This document shows positions 6,920-15,033 of a DNA stretch of 32,543 nt, in pieces (positions within the stretch are counted from its first letter, which is position 1; every line of letters begins with the position of its first letter). The notes under the pieces are model-generated. The model was not told the DNA's origin, did no database searches, and worked only from the letters and a program-made list of their open reading frames with translations. The stretch lies in assembly GCA_038239195.1 (NCBI GenBank), contig JBBSEZ010000051.1, positions 1-32,543 on the forward strand, written 5' to 3'. Origin of the DNA: JBBSEZ01 sp038239195. Its GTDB lineage: Bacteria > Planctomycetota > Planctomycetia > Gemmatales > Gemmataceae. The position numbers and the translations under genes were made by a program.

Positions 6920-8553
6920 AACACCCTCCACTGCCGGCCGTCCGGCTGGATGATGCGGTCGGCCTCGACGGGGCCCCAGGTGCCGCACTGGTACTCGGGC
7001 AGGTCGCGCACCCGGCACCGCTCCCAGAGGTTGAGGATCGGCATGGCGAACTGCCACGCCGCCTCGACCGCGTCGCGCCGCATGAACAGCGTCGCGTCCC
7101 CGGCCATCACGTCCAGCAGCAACCGTTCGTAGGCCTCCGGTGACTCTCCCCCGAAGGCGGTGTAGTTGAACTCCATCTGCACCGGGTAGATGCGCACCTT
7201 CGGGCCCGGCAGCTTGCAGGCGATGCGCATGGCCAGCCCCTCTTCCGGCTGGATGCGCAGCGAAAGCACGGTCGGCTCCAGGGGCACGTCGGGGTGGTCG
7301 TTGAACAACACCTGCGGCACGTCCTTGAACTGGATCGCCACCTCCGACGCTCGCTTGGGCAGCCGTTTCCCGGTGCGGAGGTAGAACGGAACGCCCGCCC
7401 AGCGCCAGTTGTCGATGAACAGCTTCAGGGCGACGAACGTCTCGGTCGTCGAGTTGACCGACTCGGGCGGGAGCGGTTTGTTCATCACCGCGAACGACTC
7501 GCGCACTTCCTTGCGATAGCTCGGCACGCGCTTGCCCAGCACGTCCCCCTCGATGTACTGCCCGCGCACCACGTTGCGCTCCACGTCGGCCGGCGTCATG
7601 TGGCGCAGGCAGTTGAGGACGCCGACCTTGGCGTCGCGCACCACCTCCGACCCCAGCGACCAGGGCGGTTCCATCGCCACCAGGCAGAGCACCTGGAGGA
7701 GGTGGTTCTGCACCATGTCGCGCAGGGCGCCGACTCCTTCATAATACCCCGCCCGCGTGGCGGTCATCTGGCCGCTGTCGTCGTACTGGGCAAGGCCCTC
7801 CTCCTCGGCCACGGTGATCTGCACGTGGTCGATGTACTTGCCGTTCCACAGCGGCTCGAAGATGCTGTTGGCGAAGCGCAACACCATCACGTTCTGGACC
7901 GTCTCCTTGCCCAGGTAGTGGTCGATGCGGTAGGTCTGCGGCTCGGCGAACGCCTCGCCAACGGTGCGGATCACCTCGCGGGCGCTTTCGAGGTCGCGGC
8001 CGATCGGCTTCTCGACGATGACGCGCGTGAAGCCGGTCTGCTCGTGCGGGTCGCTGATGAGCCCTGCACTTTTCAGATGGGTGACGCACAGCGCGACGAC
8101 GCTCGGGGGGACGGCGAGGTAGTAGACGCGCGCCCCGGGGATGCCGAACTGCTGATCGACGGCGTCCATGCGTGCCTTGAGCTGGGCGTAGGCGCGCGAA
8201 TCGTTGAAGCTGCCGGGCACGAAGAAGAGGGCGCGGGCGAAGTCGGCCCAGTGGCCCTCGTCGATCTCCTGGCGCGAAAAGCGCTCGATCCCGCTGCGGG
8301 CCCGGTTGCGCAGGTACTCGTCGGGGTCGCCCTGGACGCTGCCCTCGGAAGGCAGGCCGAAGCCCACGACGGCGAAGTGCGAGGGCAAGAGCCCATCGAC
8401 GTTGAGGTTGTAGACGGCGGGCATCAGCTTGCGCCAGGCCAGGTCGCCGGGGGCGCCGAAGATCACCAACTGGCACGGCTGCGGCACCAGGGAGCGCTGC
8501 CCGCTGGCGCCAAACACGTCGAGCGGTTTGACGGCCTTGGGGTCGGTTGCCAC
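6916..8553 (-). CDS. zwf: Glucose-6-phosphate 1-dehydrogenase
   Basis: Catalyses oxidation of glucose-6-phosphate to 6-phosphogluconolactone with NADP(+), the entry step of the oxidative pentose phosphate pathway. The coenzyme motif is GAPGDLAWRKL (33-43), and VEKPIGRDLESA (180-191) and the substrate-site signature RIDHYLGKETVQN (209-221) are intact, with H284 in QNHLLQ the likely catalytic base. The start is GTG 8553, chosen for a GGAGGAG site seven or so bases upstream; the protein is then 545 residues, longer than the usual ~490-510 because of a ~25-residue N-terminal extension and an insertion around 255-270 (YDDSGQMTATRAG). It lies between rpiA (23-base gap) and opcA (overlap). Confidence 0.97.
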   Translation of the reverse strand: MATDPKAVKPLDVFGASGQRSLVPQPCQLVIFGAPGDLAWRKLMPAVYNLNVDGLLPSHFAVVGFGLPSEGSVQGDPDEYLRNRARSGIERFSRQEIDEGHWADFARALFFVPGSFNDSRAYAQLKARMDAVDQQFGIPGARVYYLAVPPSVVALCVTHLKSAGLISDPHEQTGFTRVIVEKPIGRDLESAREVIRTVGEAFAEPQTYRIDHYLGKETVQNVMVLRFANSIFEPLWNGKYIDHVQITVAEEEGLAQYDDSGQMTATRAGYYEGVGALRDMVQNHLLQVLCLVAMEPPWSLGSEVVRDAKVGVLNCLRHMTPADVERNVVRGQYIEGDVLGKRVPSYRKEVRESFAVMNKPLPPESVNSTTETFVALKLFIDNWRWAGVPFYLRTGKRLPKRASEVAIQFKDVPQVLFNDHPDVPLEPTVLSLRIQPEEGLAMRIACKLPGPKVRIYPVQMEFNYTAFGGESPEAYERLLLDVMAGDATLFMRRDAVEAAWQFAMPILNLWERCRVRDLPEYQCGTWGPVEADRIIQPDGRQWRVL

Positions 8554-8576
8554 GTCATCTCCTCCTTCGCCAGGGG

Positions 8577-9248
8577 TCAGGAGCGTCGCTTCTCGGCGAT
8601 CAACTCGAACTGGTTTTTTTCGTCTCCGAAGAGGACCACGTCGGCCATGCCGAGGAATAGCCCCGTGCCGACCACGCCCGGGATAGCGCGCAGGGCAGTC
8701 TCCAGCCAGGCCGGGTCGGGGAGGACGGCGACGCCGCAGTCGAGGATGTGGTTGCCATTGTCGGTGACGAACGGCTGGCCGTCCACTTCGTAGAGCACCG
8801 GCCGCAGGCCCAGCTCGGCGATGCGCCGGCGGCACAGGGGCAAGGCGAACGGCAGCACCTCGACCGGCAGCTTGCCGCGAGCCCCCAGGGCCGGCACGTC
8901 CTTGGTTTGCCCAACCAGAATGACCAGCCGGCGCGAGGCGGCCGCGACGATCTTCTCGCGCACCAGGGCTCGGCCCCAGCCCTTGATGAGGTCGAGGTTG
9001 GGCGCTACCTCGTCGGCGCCGTCCACGGTCACGGCCAGAGGCATGCCCTCTTCCAGCGAGACGAGCGGCACGCCGCGGTCTTTCGCCCGGTCGGCGGAGG
9101 CGCGCGAGGTCGGCACGCCGCGCACGCGCAGCCCGGCGCCGACGCGCTCGCCGAGGAGATCGAGGAAGGCCAGCGACGCCCGGCCCGACCCCAGGCCGAT
9201 GGTGTCGCCATCCTTCACGAAGGTCAGAGCGCATTCGTAGATCGTCAT
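8577..9248 (-). CDS. rpiA: Ribose-5-phosphate isomerase A
   Basis: Interconverts ribose-5-phosphate and ribulose-5-phosphate. The 223-residue length is normal for RpiA. Motifs: GLGSGRA (18-24, the phosphate loop, GLGTGST in most members), VDGADEV (75-81, with the catalytic Asp), KGWGRALVREK (89-99; usually KGGGGALLREK, with catalytic Glu98 retained) and TDNGNHILD. The Trp and Arg replacing glycines in the KGGGGA loop are unusual but lie beside conserved residues. It is the first gene of the rpiA-zwf-opcA cluster. Transcription is divergent from the LamG gene at 9398; no clear promoter is visible in the 149-base gap. Confidence 0.95.
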   Translation of the reverse strand: MTIYECALTFVKDGDTIGLGSGRASLAFLDLLGERVGAGLRVRGVPTSRASADRAKDRGVPLVSLEEGMPLAVTVDGADEVAPNLDLIKGWGRALVREKIVAAASRRLVILVGQTKDVPALGARGKLPVEVLPFALPLCRRRIAELGLRPVLYEVDGQPFVTDNGNHILDCGVAVLPDPAWLETALRAIPGVVGTGLFLGMADVVLFGDEKNQFELIAEKRRS

Positions 9249-9397
9249 GGTTCGGGCACCTGCCAGCCCCAGGAGCGCACACCATTGGCATATCCGGGCC
9301 GGGCGCTGTCGGCCAGCAGGCGAGGAGGGCCACTCTTTCCCCGGGCCTCGAAGGCGGATACGATGCGCCTGGTGTCGCCCGAGATCGCGAGGGCCCC

Positions 9398-10507
9398 ATG
9401 CGCAGCCGTCAAGCGTCCCTTTCCTCCATCCCCGGTTTCCTGTGGCGCTACGCGCTGGCCTGGGCGATCGTCTTCGGCGCGTTCCTCGCGGTGATCTTCG
9501 TGCGTGCCGTCGTGCTTCAGTTGCCCGGCGAGTACTTCACCGCGCTGCTCTGGGCCTGTGTGGCCTTCGGTTTTGGCGCCTTCGTCCTCGAACAGGTCTA
9601 CGAGGAGCTCCTTCCCGGGCACGATCCCTGCGCGGCCGGGGAGGCGGAGCTCGCGACGAAAGCGATGATCCTGGCTGCGCTGACCGTCGTCGGGGCCATC
9701 CCGGTCGGCCTGGCGATGACGCTGTTGCTGCTGGCGAGCAGCGTGTGGGCGCCCGCGGCGCCAAGTGCTGGCCCTGGGGGCCCGACGCCAGCGCCGCCGG
9801 GCGAACTCACCGCCCCCGCCGCGCCGGCCTTCAAGGAGCCGCCGCCGGCCCAGCGATTCCCCGGGCTGATCGCTTACTGGCCCTTCGACGAGGGCGCCGG
9901 GGCCCACGCGGCGGACGCCTCCGGCAACGGCCACCACGGTCGGGTAATCGGCTCGCGCTGGGTGGAGGGCGTGCGCGGCAAGGCGCTGCGCTTCGAGCGC
10001 CCCGACGACTACTTCGACTACGGCGCATCGCCCGACTTCAACTTCGCGGCCCGTGCGCCTTTCACCTTCGCGGGCTGGATTCAGACGAGAGCGGGCCAGG
10101 GCGCCATCGTGTCGCAGCGCAACCGCAACGACGGCGGGGCCGACGTCGAGATCGCGCTGCGGGCGGGGCACCCCTTCGCCCTGGTGCGCCAGGACGGGGG
10201 CGAATGGGGCCAGCCGGCGCAGGTGGTCGGCCCGTTCGTCGCCGACGGGGCCTGGCACCACTTCGCCCTGACGCGCAACGCCGGCAACCGGATTGCGCTG
10301 TTCGTCGATGGCCGGTGGCGCGGGACCGCAGTCGGGGCGCACGCGGGCGGGGCGATCACCACCGACCTGCGCGCTGTGGGGCGAGAGCAGTACTGGCTGC
10401 TGGTCCGTCGGATCGGACACCCTCACTGGGACGGGGCCCTCGACGAGCTCGCCATCTTCAACCGGGCGCTGAGCGCCGAGGAAATCGCCTCGCTGGCGGG
10501 GCGGTAG
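9398..10507 (+). CDS. Membrane-anchored LamG-domain protein
   Basis: A 369-residue protein with three predicted membrane segments at about 14-40 (YALAWAIVFGAFLAVIFV), 45-68 (ALLWACVAFGFGAFVL) and 88-120 (MILAALTVVGAIPVGLAMTL). A Pro/Ala linker (about 121-150) leads to a C-terminal LamG/concanavalin-like domain. LamG hallmarks are GLIAYWPFDEGAG, DASGNGHHGRV, ADGAWHHFALTRN and the terminal GALDELAIFNRALSAEEI. The family binds carbohydrate or protein ligands, and the domain is probably displayed outside the inner membrane. ATG 9398 has only a weak ribosome-binding site. It converges on the ABC permease gene with a 19-base gap. No enzyme motif is visible. Confidence 0.88.
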   Translation: MRSRQASLSSIPGFLWRYALAWAIVFGAFLAVIFVRAVVLQLPGEYFTALLWACVAFGFGAFVLEQVYEELLPGHDPCAAGEAELATKAMILAALTVVGAIPVGLAMTLLLLASSVWAPAAPSAGPGGPTPAPPGELTAPAAPAFKEPPPAQRFPGLIAYWPFDEGAGAHAADASGNGHHGRVIGSRWVEGVRGKALRFERPDDYFDYGASPDFNFAARAPFTFAGWIQTRAGQGAIVSQRNRNDGGADVEIALRAGHPFALVRQDGGEWGQPAQVVGPFVADGAWHHFALTRNAGNRIALFVDGRWRGTAVGAHAGGAITTDLRAVGREQYWLLVRRIGHPHWDGALDELAIFNRALSAEEIASLAGR

Positions 10508-10526
10508 GGCCTCGGAAGGTCGATCG

Positions 10527-12053
10527 TCACTCCGCGGGCGTCAGGCGCAGGCCGCGCGAGACGAGGAACCGCTCGATGACCTCGAAGAGCGCCTGCGCCA
10601 GCAGCGCCATCAGCACGGCCGGGATGGTCCCTTCGAGGATCATTTGCCAGCTGCTCTTGTTCAGGCCGATGATGATGGGCCTGCCGTAGCCACCCGCCGC
10701 GATCAGCCCCCCGAGGGTGGCGTTGCCGATGTTGATGATGGCCGCCGTCTTCACGCCCGCGAGGATCAGCGGCATCGCCAGCGGCAACTCGATCAGCCGC
10801 AGCCGCGCCCACCACGACAGCCCGAGCGCCTCGGCCGACTCGCGCACCGGCACCGGGACGTCGCGCAGTCCGGTGTAGGTGTTGCGCACGATCGGCAGAA
10901 GGCTGTAGAAGAACAGCGCCAGCATGGCCGGCACCACGCCCAGGCGGTGCAGCACCACGCTGAGGAGGAACAGCAGCGCCAGCGCGGGGATGGTCTGGAT
11001 GACGCCCACGACGCCGAGCACGACCTGCCCCATCCAGCGGAAGTGGGCCGCCAGCACGCCCAGCGGCACCGCCACGGCGATCGCCAGCGCCAGCGACACG
11101 CCCACCAGCAACAGGTGCTCGCCCGTGCGGGCCACCAGCCGCTCGGGCAACGTCGGCACCACGGCGAGGACGTGGATGCCTAGCCGTTCTCCCAGGAAGT
11201 CCGCCGTCGCCTGGCTCTCATGCACGTCGTCCACCTCCACGCGCGCGTTCAGCGCGGTCATCTGTCGATCGTCGATCTTGCCCTGAATCCGCAGCAGCGA
11301 GCGCACGACCTCGGGGGCTCGCTCTTCCAGGTCGGCCCGGTACAGGATCACCGCCTTGTAGACGGGGAAATAGCCCAGGTCGTCGCGCAGCACTTTCAAG
11401 TTGTAGCGCACGATCTGGGCGTCGGTCGAGTAGACGTCGGTGACGTCGAGGGTGCCGTTCTCGAGGGCCCGGAAGACCAGCGAATGATCGAGCCCGGCGG
11501 GGCTGTCGAACGGCAGATGGTAGTGGGCCTTCAGCCCCGCCCAGCCGTCGCTGCGCTCGGCGAACTGGTTGCTGAAGCCGAGGCGGAGCTTCGGATGTTT
11601 TTTCAGGTCGGAGATGGAGGCGATGCCGAGTGCCTCGGCGCGTTCGGCGCGCATGGCGAGGGCGTAGTTGTTGCTGAAGCCGAGCGGCTCGCTCATGCGC
11701 ACGCCGCGCCGGGCCAGCGCCTGCCGCAGTTCCTCGGTGGTGCTGAGGCCCTCGTCGTCGAGTATCTCCTTGAAAAGCGTGCCGGTGTACTCGCAGTAGG
11801 CGTCGATGCTGCCGTCGAGCAGCCCGTTCCACACCTTGCTCGTGTCGCCGAGCCAGTCGTAGTAGCGCGCGTCCCCGCCGGCGTCGCGGACCAGATGGCA
11901 CAGCAATTCGCCCAGGATCACCCCTTCGGTGAACGCCTTGGAGCCGATGCGCACCACGCGGGGCCGCGGCGCGGCTTGCGCCAGAACCGGGGCGGGGCAG
12001 AGGAGGGTGGCCAGCGCGGCGAGCCCGCCGGCGAGATGTTTCATCCCGTTCAT
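10527..12053 (-). CDS. Fused substrate-binding/permease subunit of a quaternary-amine ABC importer
   Basis: A 508-residue fusion. A signal peptide (1-25, ending VLAQA) is followed by an OpuAC-type binding domain (about 32-300) with family motifs GSKAFTEGVILGEL, IDAYCEYTGTLFKEIL and a DVYSTDAQI segment. The permease domain (about 305-500) has five or six hydrophobic segments and the coupling-helix motif RESAEALGLSWW. The family imports glycine betaine, choline, carnitine or, in EgtU relatives, ergothioneine; the ligand cannot be read from the sequence. The order binding domain then permease is the reverse of lactococcal OpuABC. Its ATG overlaps the stop of the ATPase gene by four bases. Confidence 0.92.
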   Translation of the reverse strand: MNGMKHLAGGLAALATLLCPAPVLAQAAPRPRVVRIGSKAFTEGVILGELLCHLVRDAGGDARYYDWLGDTSKVWNGLLDGSIDAYCEYTGTLFKEILDDEGLSTTEELRQALARRGVRMSEPLGFSNNYALAMRAERAEALGIASISDLKKHPKLRLGFSNQFAERSDGWAGLKAHYHLPFDSPAGLDHSLVFRALENGTLDVTDVYSTDAQIVRYNLKVLRDDLGYFPVYKAVILYRADLEERAPEVVRSLLRIQGKIDDRQMTALNARVEVDDVHESQATADFLGERLGIHVLAVVPTLPERLVARTGEHLLLVGVSLALAIAVAVPLGVLAAHFRWMGQVVLGVVGVIQTIPALALLFLLSVVLHRLGVVPAMLALFFYSLLPIVRNTYTGLRDVPVPVRESAEALGLSWWARLRLIELPLAMPLILAGVKTAAIINIGNATLGGLIAAGGYGRPIIIGLNKSSWQMILEGTIPAVLMALLAQALFEVIERFLVSRGLRLTPAE

Positions 12054-12802
12054 GGGCTGGGCCCCTCGTGGAGTGCCTCGGGCTGGCGCTGAGCGTTGAT
12101 GAACCGGCGCACGAAGTCGTCGGCGGGGTGGCGGACCAACTGGGCGAAGGAGTCTTCCTGCACGATTCGCCCCTCGCGCAGCAGCACCAGCCGATCTCCC
12201 AGGAACCCCGCCTCGGCGAGGTCGTGCGTCACCAGCACCACCGTTTTGTGCAGGGCTTGGAAGATGCCCTTGAGGTCGGTCTGCAATTCGGAGCGGATGA
12301 GCGGGTCGAGGGCCCCGAGCGGTTCATCGAGCAGGAGCAGTTCCGGGTCGAGCATGAGGGCGCGCATCAGGCTGACGCGCTGCCGTTGCCCGCCCGACAT
12401 CTGCACCGGGTAGTTGTCGAGGCGGTCGGCAGGGAAGTGGGTCAGCCCGGCCAACTCGGTGAGGCGGGCATCGATGCGCGGCTCGCCCCAGCCCAGGTGT
12501 CGGGCCATGAGGGTGACGTTGCCGCGAGCCGTGAGGTGGGGGAACAGCCCGCCATCCTGCACGACGAAGCCGATTTGACGGCGGAGCTCCTGGGAGTTGG
12601 CGCGGGTGACGGGTGAGCCCTTGAACGTGACCTCCCCGGAGTCGGGCAGGATCAGCCCGGCCATCAGGCGCAACAGCGTCGATTTCCCGCAGCCGCTCGG
12701 GCCGATCAGGACCGTGGTCTCCCGAGCCGGGACGGTCAGGTCGGTCGGGCGCAAGGCCTGGGCGCCGCGGTAGGACTTGCTGACACCGGCGAGTCGCAGC
12801 AT
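12050..12802 (-). CDS. ABC transporter ATP-binding protein, OpuCA/ProV-like
   Basis: A 250-residue ATPase that powers the adjacent fused importer. Walker A is GPSGCGKST (34-42), the Q-loop is FVVQDGGLFPHLT, the signature motif is MSGGQRQRVSLMRALML, Walker B is ELLLLDEPLGALDP, and the H-switch is LVTHDLAEA. The sequence is closest in type to quaternary-amine transporter ATPases but lacks the C-terminal CBS domains that sense ionic strength in ProV/OpuAA, so osmotic gating of that kind is not expected. ATG 12802 has GGAG about eight bases upstream. The four-base overlap with the permease gene shows coupling. Confidence 0.95.
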   Translation of the reverse strand: MLRLAGVSKSYRGAQALRPTDLTVPARETTVLIGPSGCGKSTLLRLMAGLILPDSGEVTFKGSPVTRANSQELRRQIGFVVQDGGLFPHLTARGNVTLMARHLGWGEPRIDARLTELAGLTHFPADRLDNYPVQMSGGQRQRVSLMRALMLDPELLLLDEPLGALDPLIRSELQTDLKGIFQALHKTVVLVTHDLAEAGFLGDRLVLLREGRIVQEDSFAQLVRHPADDFVRRFINAQRQPEALHEGPSP

Positions 12803-12827
12803 GGATGATCTCCGGGGGCGCCCGCCC

Positions 12828-13109
12828 TCATGCTACGACCTGCACGCCCTTCCAGAAAGCGACGTACCCGGCGACGTTCTTCGCCGCCTCCTTCGGCGAC
12901 GGGTAATACCAGGCCGCGTTCTCGTTCGTCTTGCCTTCCACAGAGAGGGTGTAGTAGCTGGCCGTTCCCTTCCAGCCGCAGACGGTGTGGTGGTCGCTGG
13001 CCTGGATGAAGTCGCGCCGGATGGCGTCGGGCGGGAAGTAGTGGTTGCCCTCGACGACGAGGGTCTTGTCGCTCTCGGCGACGACGGCGCCGTTCCAGAT
13101 GGCTTTCAT
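12828..13109 (-). CDS. DUF427 family small protein
   Basis: A 93-residue protein matching DUF427 (sometimes named NTP_transf_9), single-domain cytoplasmic proteins of unknown function. Family features are KAIWNGAVVAESDKTLVVEGNHYFPPDAI, TVCGWKGTASYYTL (the conserved C-x-WKG-x-A-x-Y motif) and the C-terminal AAWYYPSPKEAAKNVAGYVAFW. Length is typical for the short form. The start ATG (complement of 13107-13109) has GGAG upstream. It sits 25 bases before the ABC ATPase gene on the same strand, so it may share a transcript, though a functional link is not implied. Confidence 0.93.
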   Translation of the reverse strand: MKAIWNGAVVAESDKTLVVEGNHYFPPDAIRRDFIQASDHHTVCGWKGTASYYTLSVEGKTNENAAWYYPSPKEAAKNVAGYVAFWKGVQVVA

Positions 13110-13139
13110 GGGTTTTCTCCATGCCCAGAGGGTGGATCG

Positions 13140-14063
13140 TCAGTCAAGGCAGTCCGGCGGCAGCGAAAAGGCGCGGCGAACGCGCGGGGAGTGAAGCACC
13201 CGGGTGCGCGGCTCCTCGGGAGGGGCCGCCGACAGGGCCTGTTCGGGGTCGCGGTACGCGGCCGCCAGGACGAGGATGATGGCCAACTGGGCCTCCCCCC
13301 CGCAACTGCTGCAACCTCCGTCCCCGCCGCGCCAGGTGAGCGGCGGGGAGCAGATCTCATCGCAATACGTCTCGTGCGCGATGGTCAGGCCAAAGGCATT
13401 GGGCTGTCGGAGGATGGAATAGCCGTCCTCCGGGGGAAGGCTGTTGCCCCAGCGCCACACGGAGCGCGAGCCGGCGGCGCAGGCGTGCTCCCACTCGTCG
13501 GGGGCGGGGAGGCGAAAACCGCCCGCGGCGAGCTCGGCCTCGATTGCTTCCGGGGCCATCGGGCAGGAATAGACGTCGATCATCATCCCGCCCTCCGACA
13601 TCGTTGTCCGAAGGCGGTCGGGAGGCCTTGGGGAAGGCCCGTCCGGGGGCCTCGGTTCTCGCCTCTCCCGGTAAGGGGAGGAGGTAAGCTCGATCAGGAA
13701 CGGCTTCAGGACAACGCATCGCTCCGGCGCGAGACAGAGATCGAGGTAGTCGGGGAGGGTGGGATAGGAGGCGCGATAATCTTCATGCGCCTCCTCCCAT
13801 TCCTGGGCGTGCCGGGCGACCACCTCGGCGCGAGCCTCGGGCCCGACTCCGAGCGTGACGGCCCCGCCGGGGACGAGGGCAAACCGCGCCTCGTTCCAGG
13901 TGAAGAACGCCACCTGCCGGGCCTGGTCGCCCATCTGGTGGTACGCGACCGAATCGAAGGCCCAGGGAGGCGGCAAGCAATGGGCCAGCGCGCGGGCGAT
14001 GGCCTCGGCCTCGCCCGCCGTGAACTGGTCCCAGACGTCGAGTTGCAGGAACTCGCGCTCCAT
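13140..14063 (-). CDS. FGE-sulfatase-like (SUMF1/EgtB/PvdO superfamily) protein, divergent
   Basis: A 307-residue protein that I read as a divergent formylglycine-generating-enzyme-like domain. VPGGAVTLGVG (about 64-74) resembles the IPGG-x-F-x-MG opening, FLIELTSSPYRER (122-134) the F-x-ID-x-x-PVT strand, and FRLPAPDEWEHACAAGSRSVWRWG (183-206) the RLPTEAEWE-x-AARGG-x-x-x-x-x-x-WG core. The C-terminal WRGGDGGCSSCGGEAQL (244-260) stands where FGE has its RGGSW segment and holds two cysteines. A Pro/Arg-rich insert (131-152) separates the halves. No DinB domain or signal peptide is seen. Catalytic competence is unknown. It lies 18 bases downstream of panB and 30 before DUF427. Confidence 0.75.
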   Translation of the reverse strand: MEREFLQLDVWDQFTAGEAEAIARALAHCLPPPWAFDSVAYHQMGDQARQVAFFTWNEARFALVPGGAVTLGVGPEARAEVVARHAQEWEEAHEDYRASYPTLPDYLDLCLAPERCVVLKPFLIELTSSPYRERREPRPPDGPSPRPPDRLRTTMSEGGMMIDVYSCPMAPEAIEAELAAGGFRLPAPDEWEHACAAGSRSVWRWGNSLPPEDGYSILRQPNAFGLTIAHETYCDEICSPPLTWRGGDGGCSSCGGEAQLAIILVLAAAYRDPEQALSAAPPEEPRTRVLHSPRVRRAFSLPPDCLD

Positions 14064-14081
14064 CGTCGGGCACCTTCGCTG

Positions 14082-14927
14082 TCAGCGGAAGCCGTGCTCG
14101 GGCCCTGGGAAGGCGCCGTCGCGCACCTCCTGACAGTAGCTCTCGGCCGCCTGGCGCACCTCGACACCGAGCTCCGCGTAGCGCTTGACGAAGCGCGGCT
14201 GGAGCTCGTCGAACAGCCCGAGCAGGTCCGGCGTCACCAGTATCTGTCCGTCGCAGTGGGGCCCGGCGCCGATGCCGATGGTCGGTATCTTGACCGCCTC
14301 GGTGATGCGCGCCGCCAGGTCCGTCGGCACGCACTCCACGACCAGCGCGAACGCCCCGGCCGCCTCGATGGCCAGGGCGTCCTCCAGGAGCCGCTCGGCG
14401 TCGCGCTGCACCTTGAAGCCGCCGAGGCGACGCACCGACTGCGGGGTGAGGCCCACGTGGCCCATGAGGGGGACGTCGGCCGCGGTGATGGCGGCCACCG
14501 CCGCGGCGCTGCGCACGCCCCCTTCGAGTTTGACGGCGTGCGCGCCGCCTTCCTTGATGAGCCGGCCGGCGTTCTCCAGCGCTTGCTGCGGGCTGACCTG
14601 GTAGCTCATGAACGGCATGTCGGTCACGACGAGGGCCCGCCGGGTGCCGCGGACCACGAGGCGCGTGTGGTAGATCATCTCTTCGAGCGTCACGGCGAGC
14701 GAGTCGGACTGGCCCTGCACCACCATGCCGAGGGAGTCGCCGACGAGCAGGGCGTCCACCCCGGCGGCGTCGAGGAGCCGGGCCATCGTATAATCGTAGG
14801 CGGTCAGCATGGTCAGCCGCTGCCCGCGGGCCTTGGCGGCCACGAAGTCCGGCACGGTGACGGGGCGCAGCTCGCGGTGCGCGGCGCTGCCATGCCCGTT
14901 GGTCGAGGTCCTGGCCGGGGCAGACAT
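14082..14927 (-). CDS. panB: 3-methyl-2-oxobutanoate hydroxymethyltransferase
   Basis: Transfers a hydroxymethyl group from 5,10-methylenetetrahydrofolate to alpha-ketoisovalerate, the first step of pantothenate synthesis. The 281-residue protein has the PanB signatures LTAYDYTMARLLDAAGVDALLVGDSLGMV (metal-binding Asp in VGDSLGM), MPFMSYQ, AVKLEGG, MGHVGLTPQSV, VVECVP (catalytic Glu) and IGIGAGPHCDGQILV. ATG 14927 is preceded by GGGAG; about 20 N-terminal residues (SAPARTSTNGHGSAAHRE) are low in complexity and probably disordered. A likely promoter (14994-15023) lies upstream, after the YbdK gene. panC and panD are not in the window. Confidence 0.97.
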   Translation of the reverse strand: MSAPARTSTNGHGSAAHRELRPVTVPDFVAAKARGQRLTMLTAYDYTMARLLDAAGVDALLVGDSLGMVVQGQSDSLAVTLEEMIYHTRLVVRGTRRALVVTDMPFMSYQVSPQQALENAGRLIKEGGAHAVKLEGGVRSAAAVAAITAADVPLMGHVGLTPQSVRRLGGFKVQRDAERLLEDALAIEAAGAFALVVECVPTDLAARITEAVKIPTIGIGAGPHCDGQILVTPDLLGLFDELQPRFVKRYAELGVEVRQAAESYCQEVRDGAFPGPEHGFR

Positions 14928-14993
14928 GCGAGGCTCCCTTGTCGAGGGTGTTGGAGAGGGCGCTTCCCTGCGTACTTCCCACCTTGCCCTTTC

Positions 14994-15023
14994 ATTATAG
15001 CCGCCCGCTCTTTGCGGCGTCGA
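14994..15023 (-). promoter_or_regulatory. Predicted sigma-70-type promoter for panB
   Basis: On the minus strand a perfect TATAAT (complement of 14994-14999) lies 18 bases after TCGACG (15018-15023, four of six matches to TTGACA). This is one of the few AT-rich spots in the window and falls in the 106-base gap between the YbdK stop and the panB start, giving a leader of about 60 bases. It would let panB and the FGE-like gene be expressed apart from the YbdK gene. Confidence 0.45.
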
Positions 15024-15033
15024 TGCCGACCGG

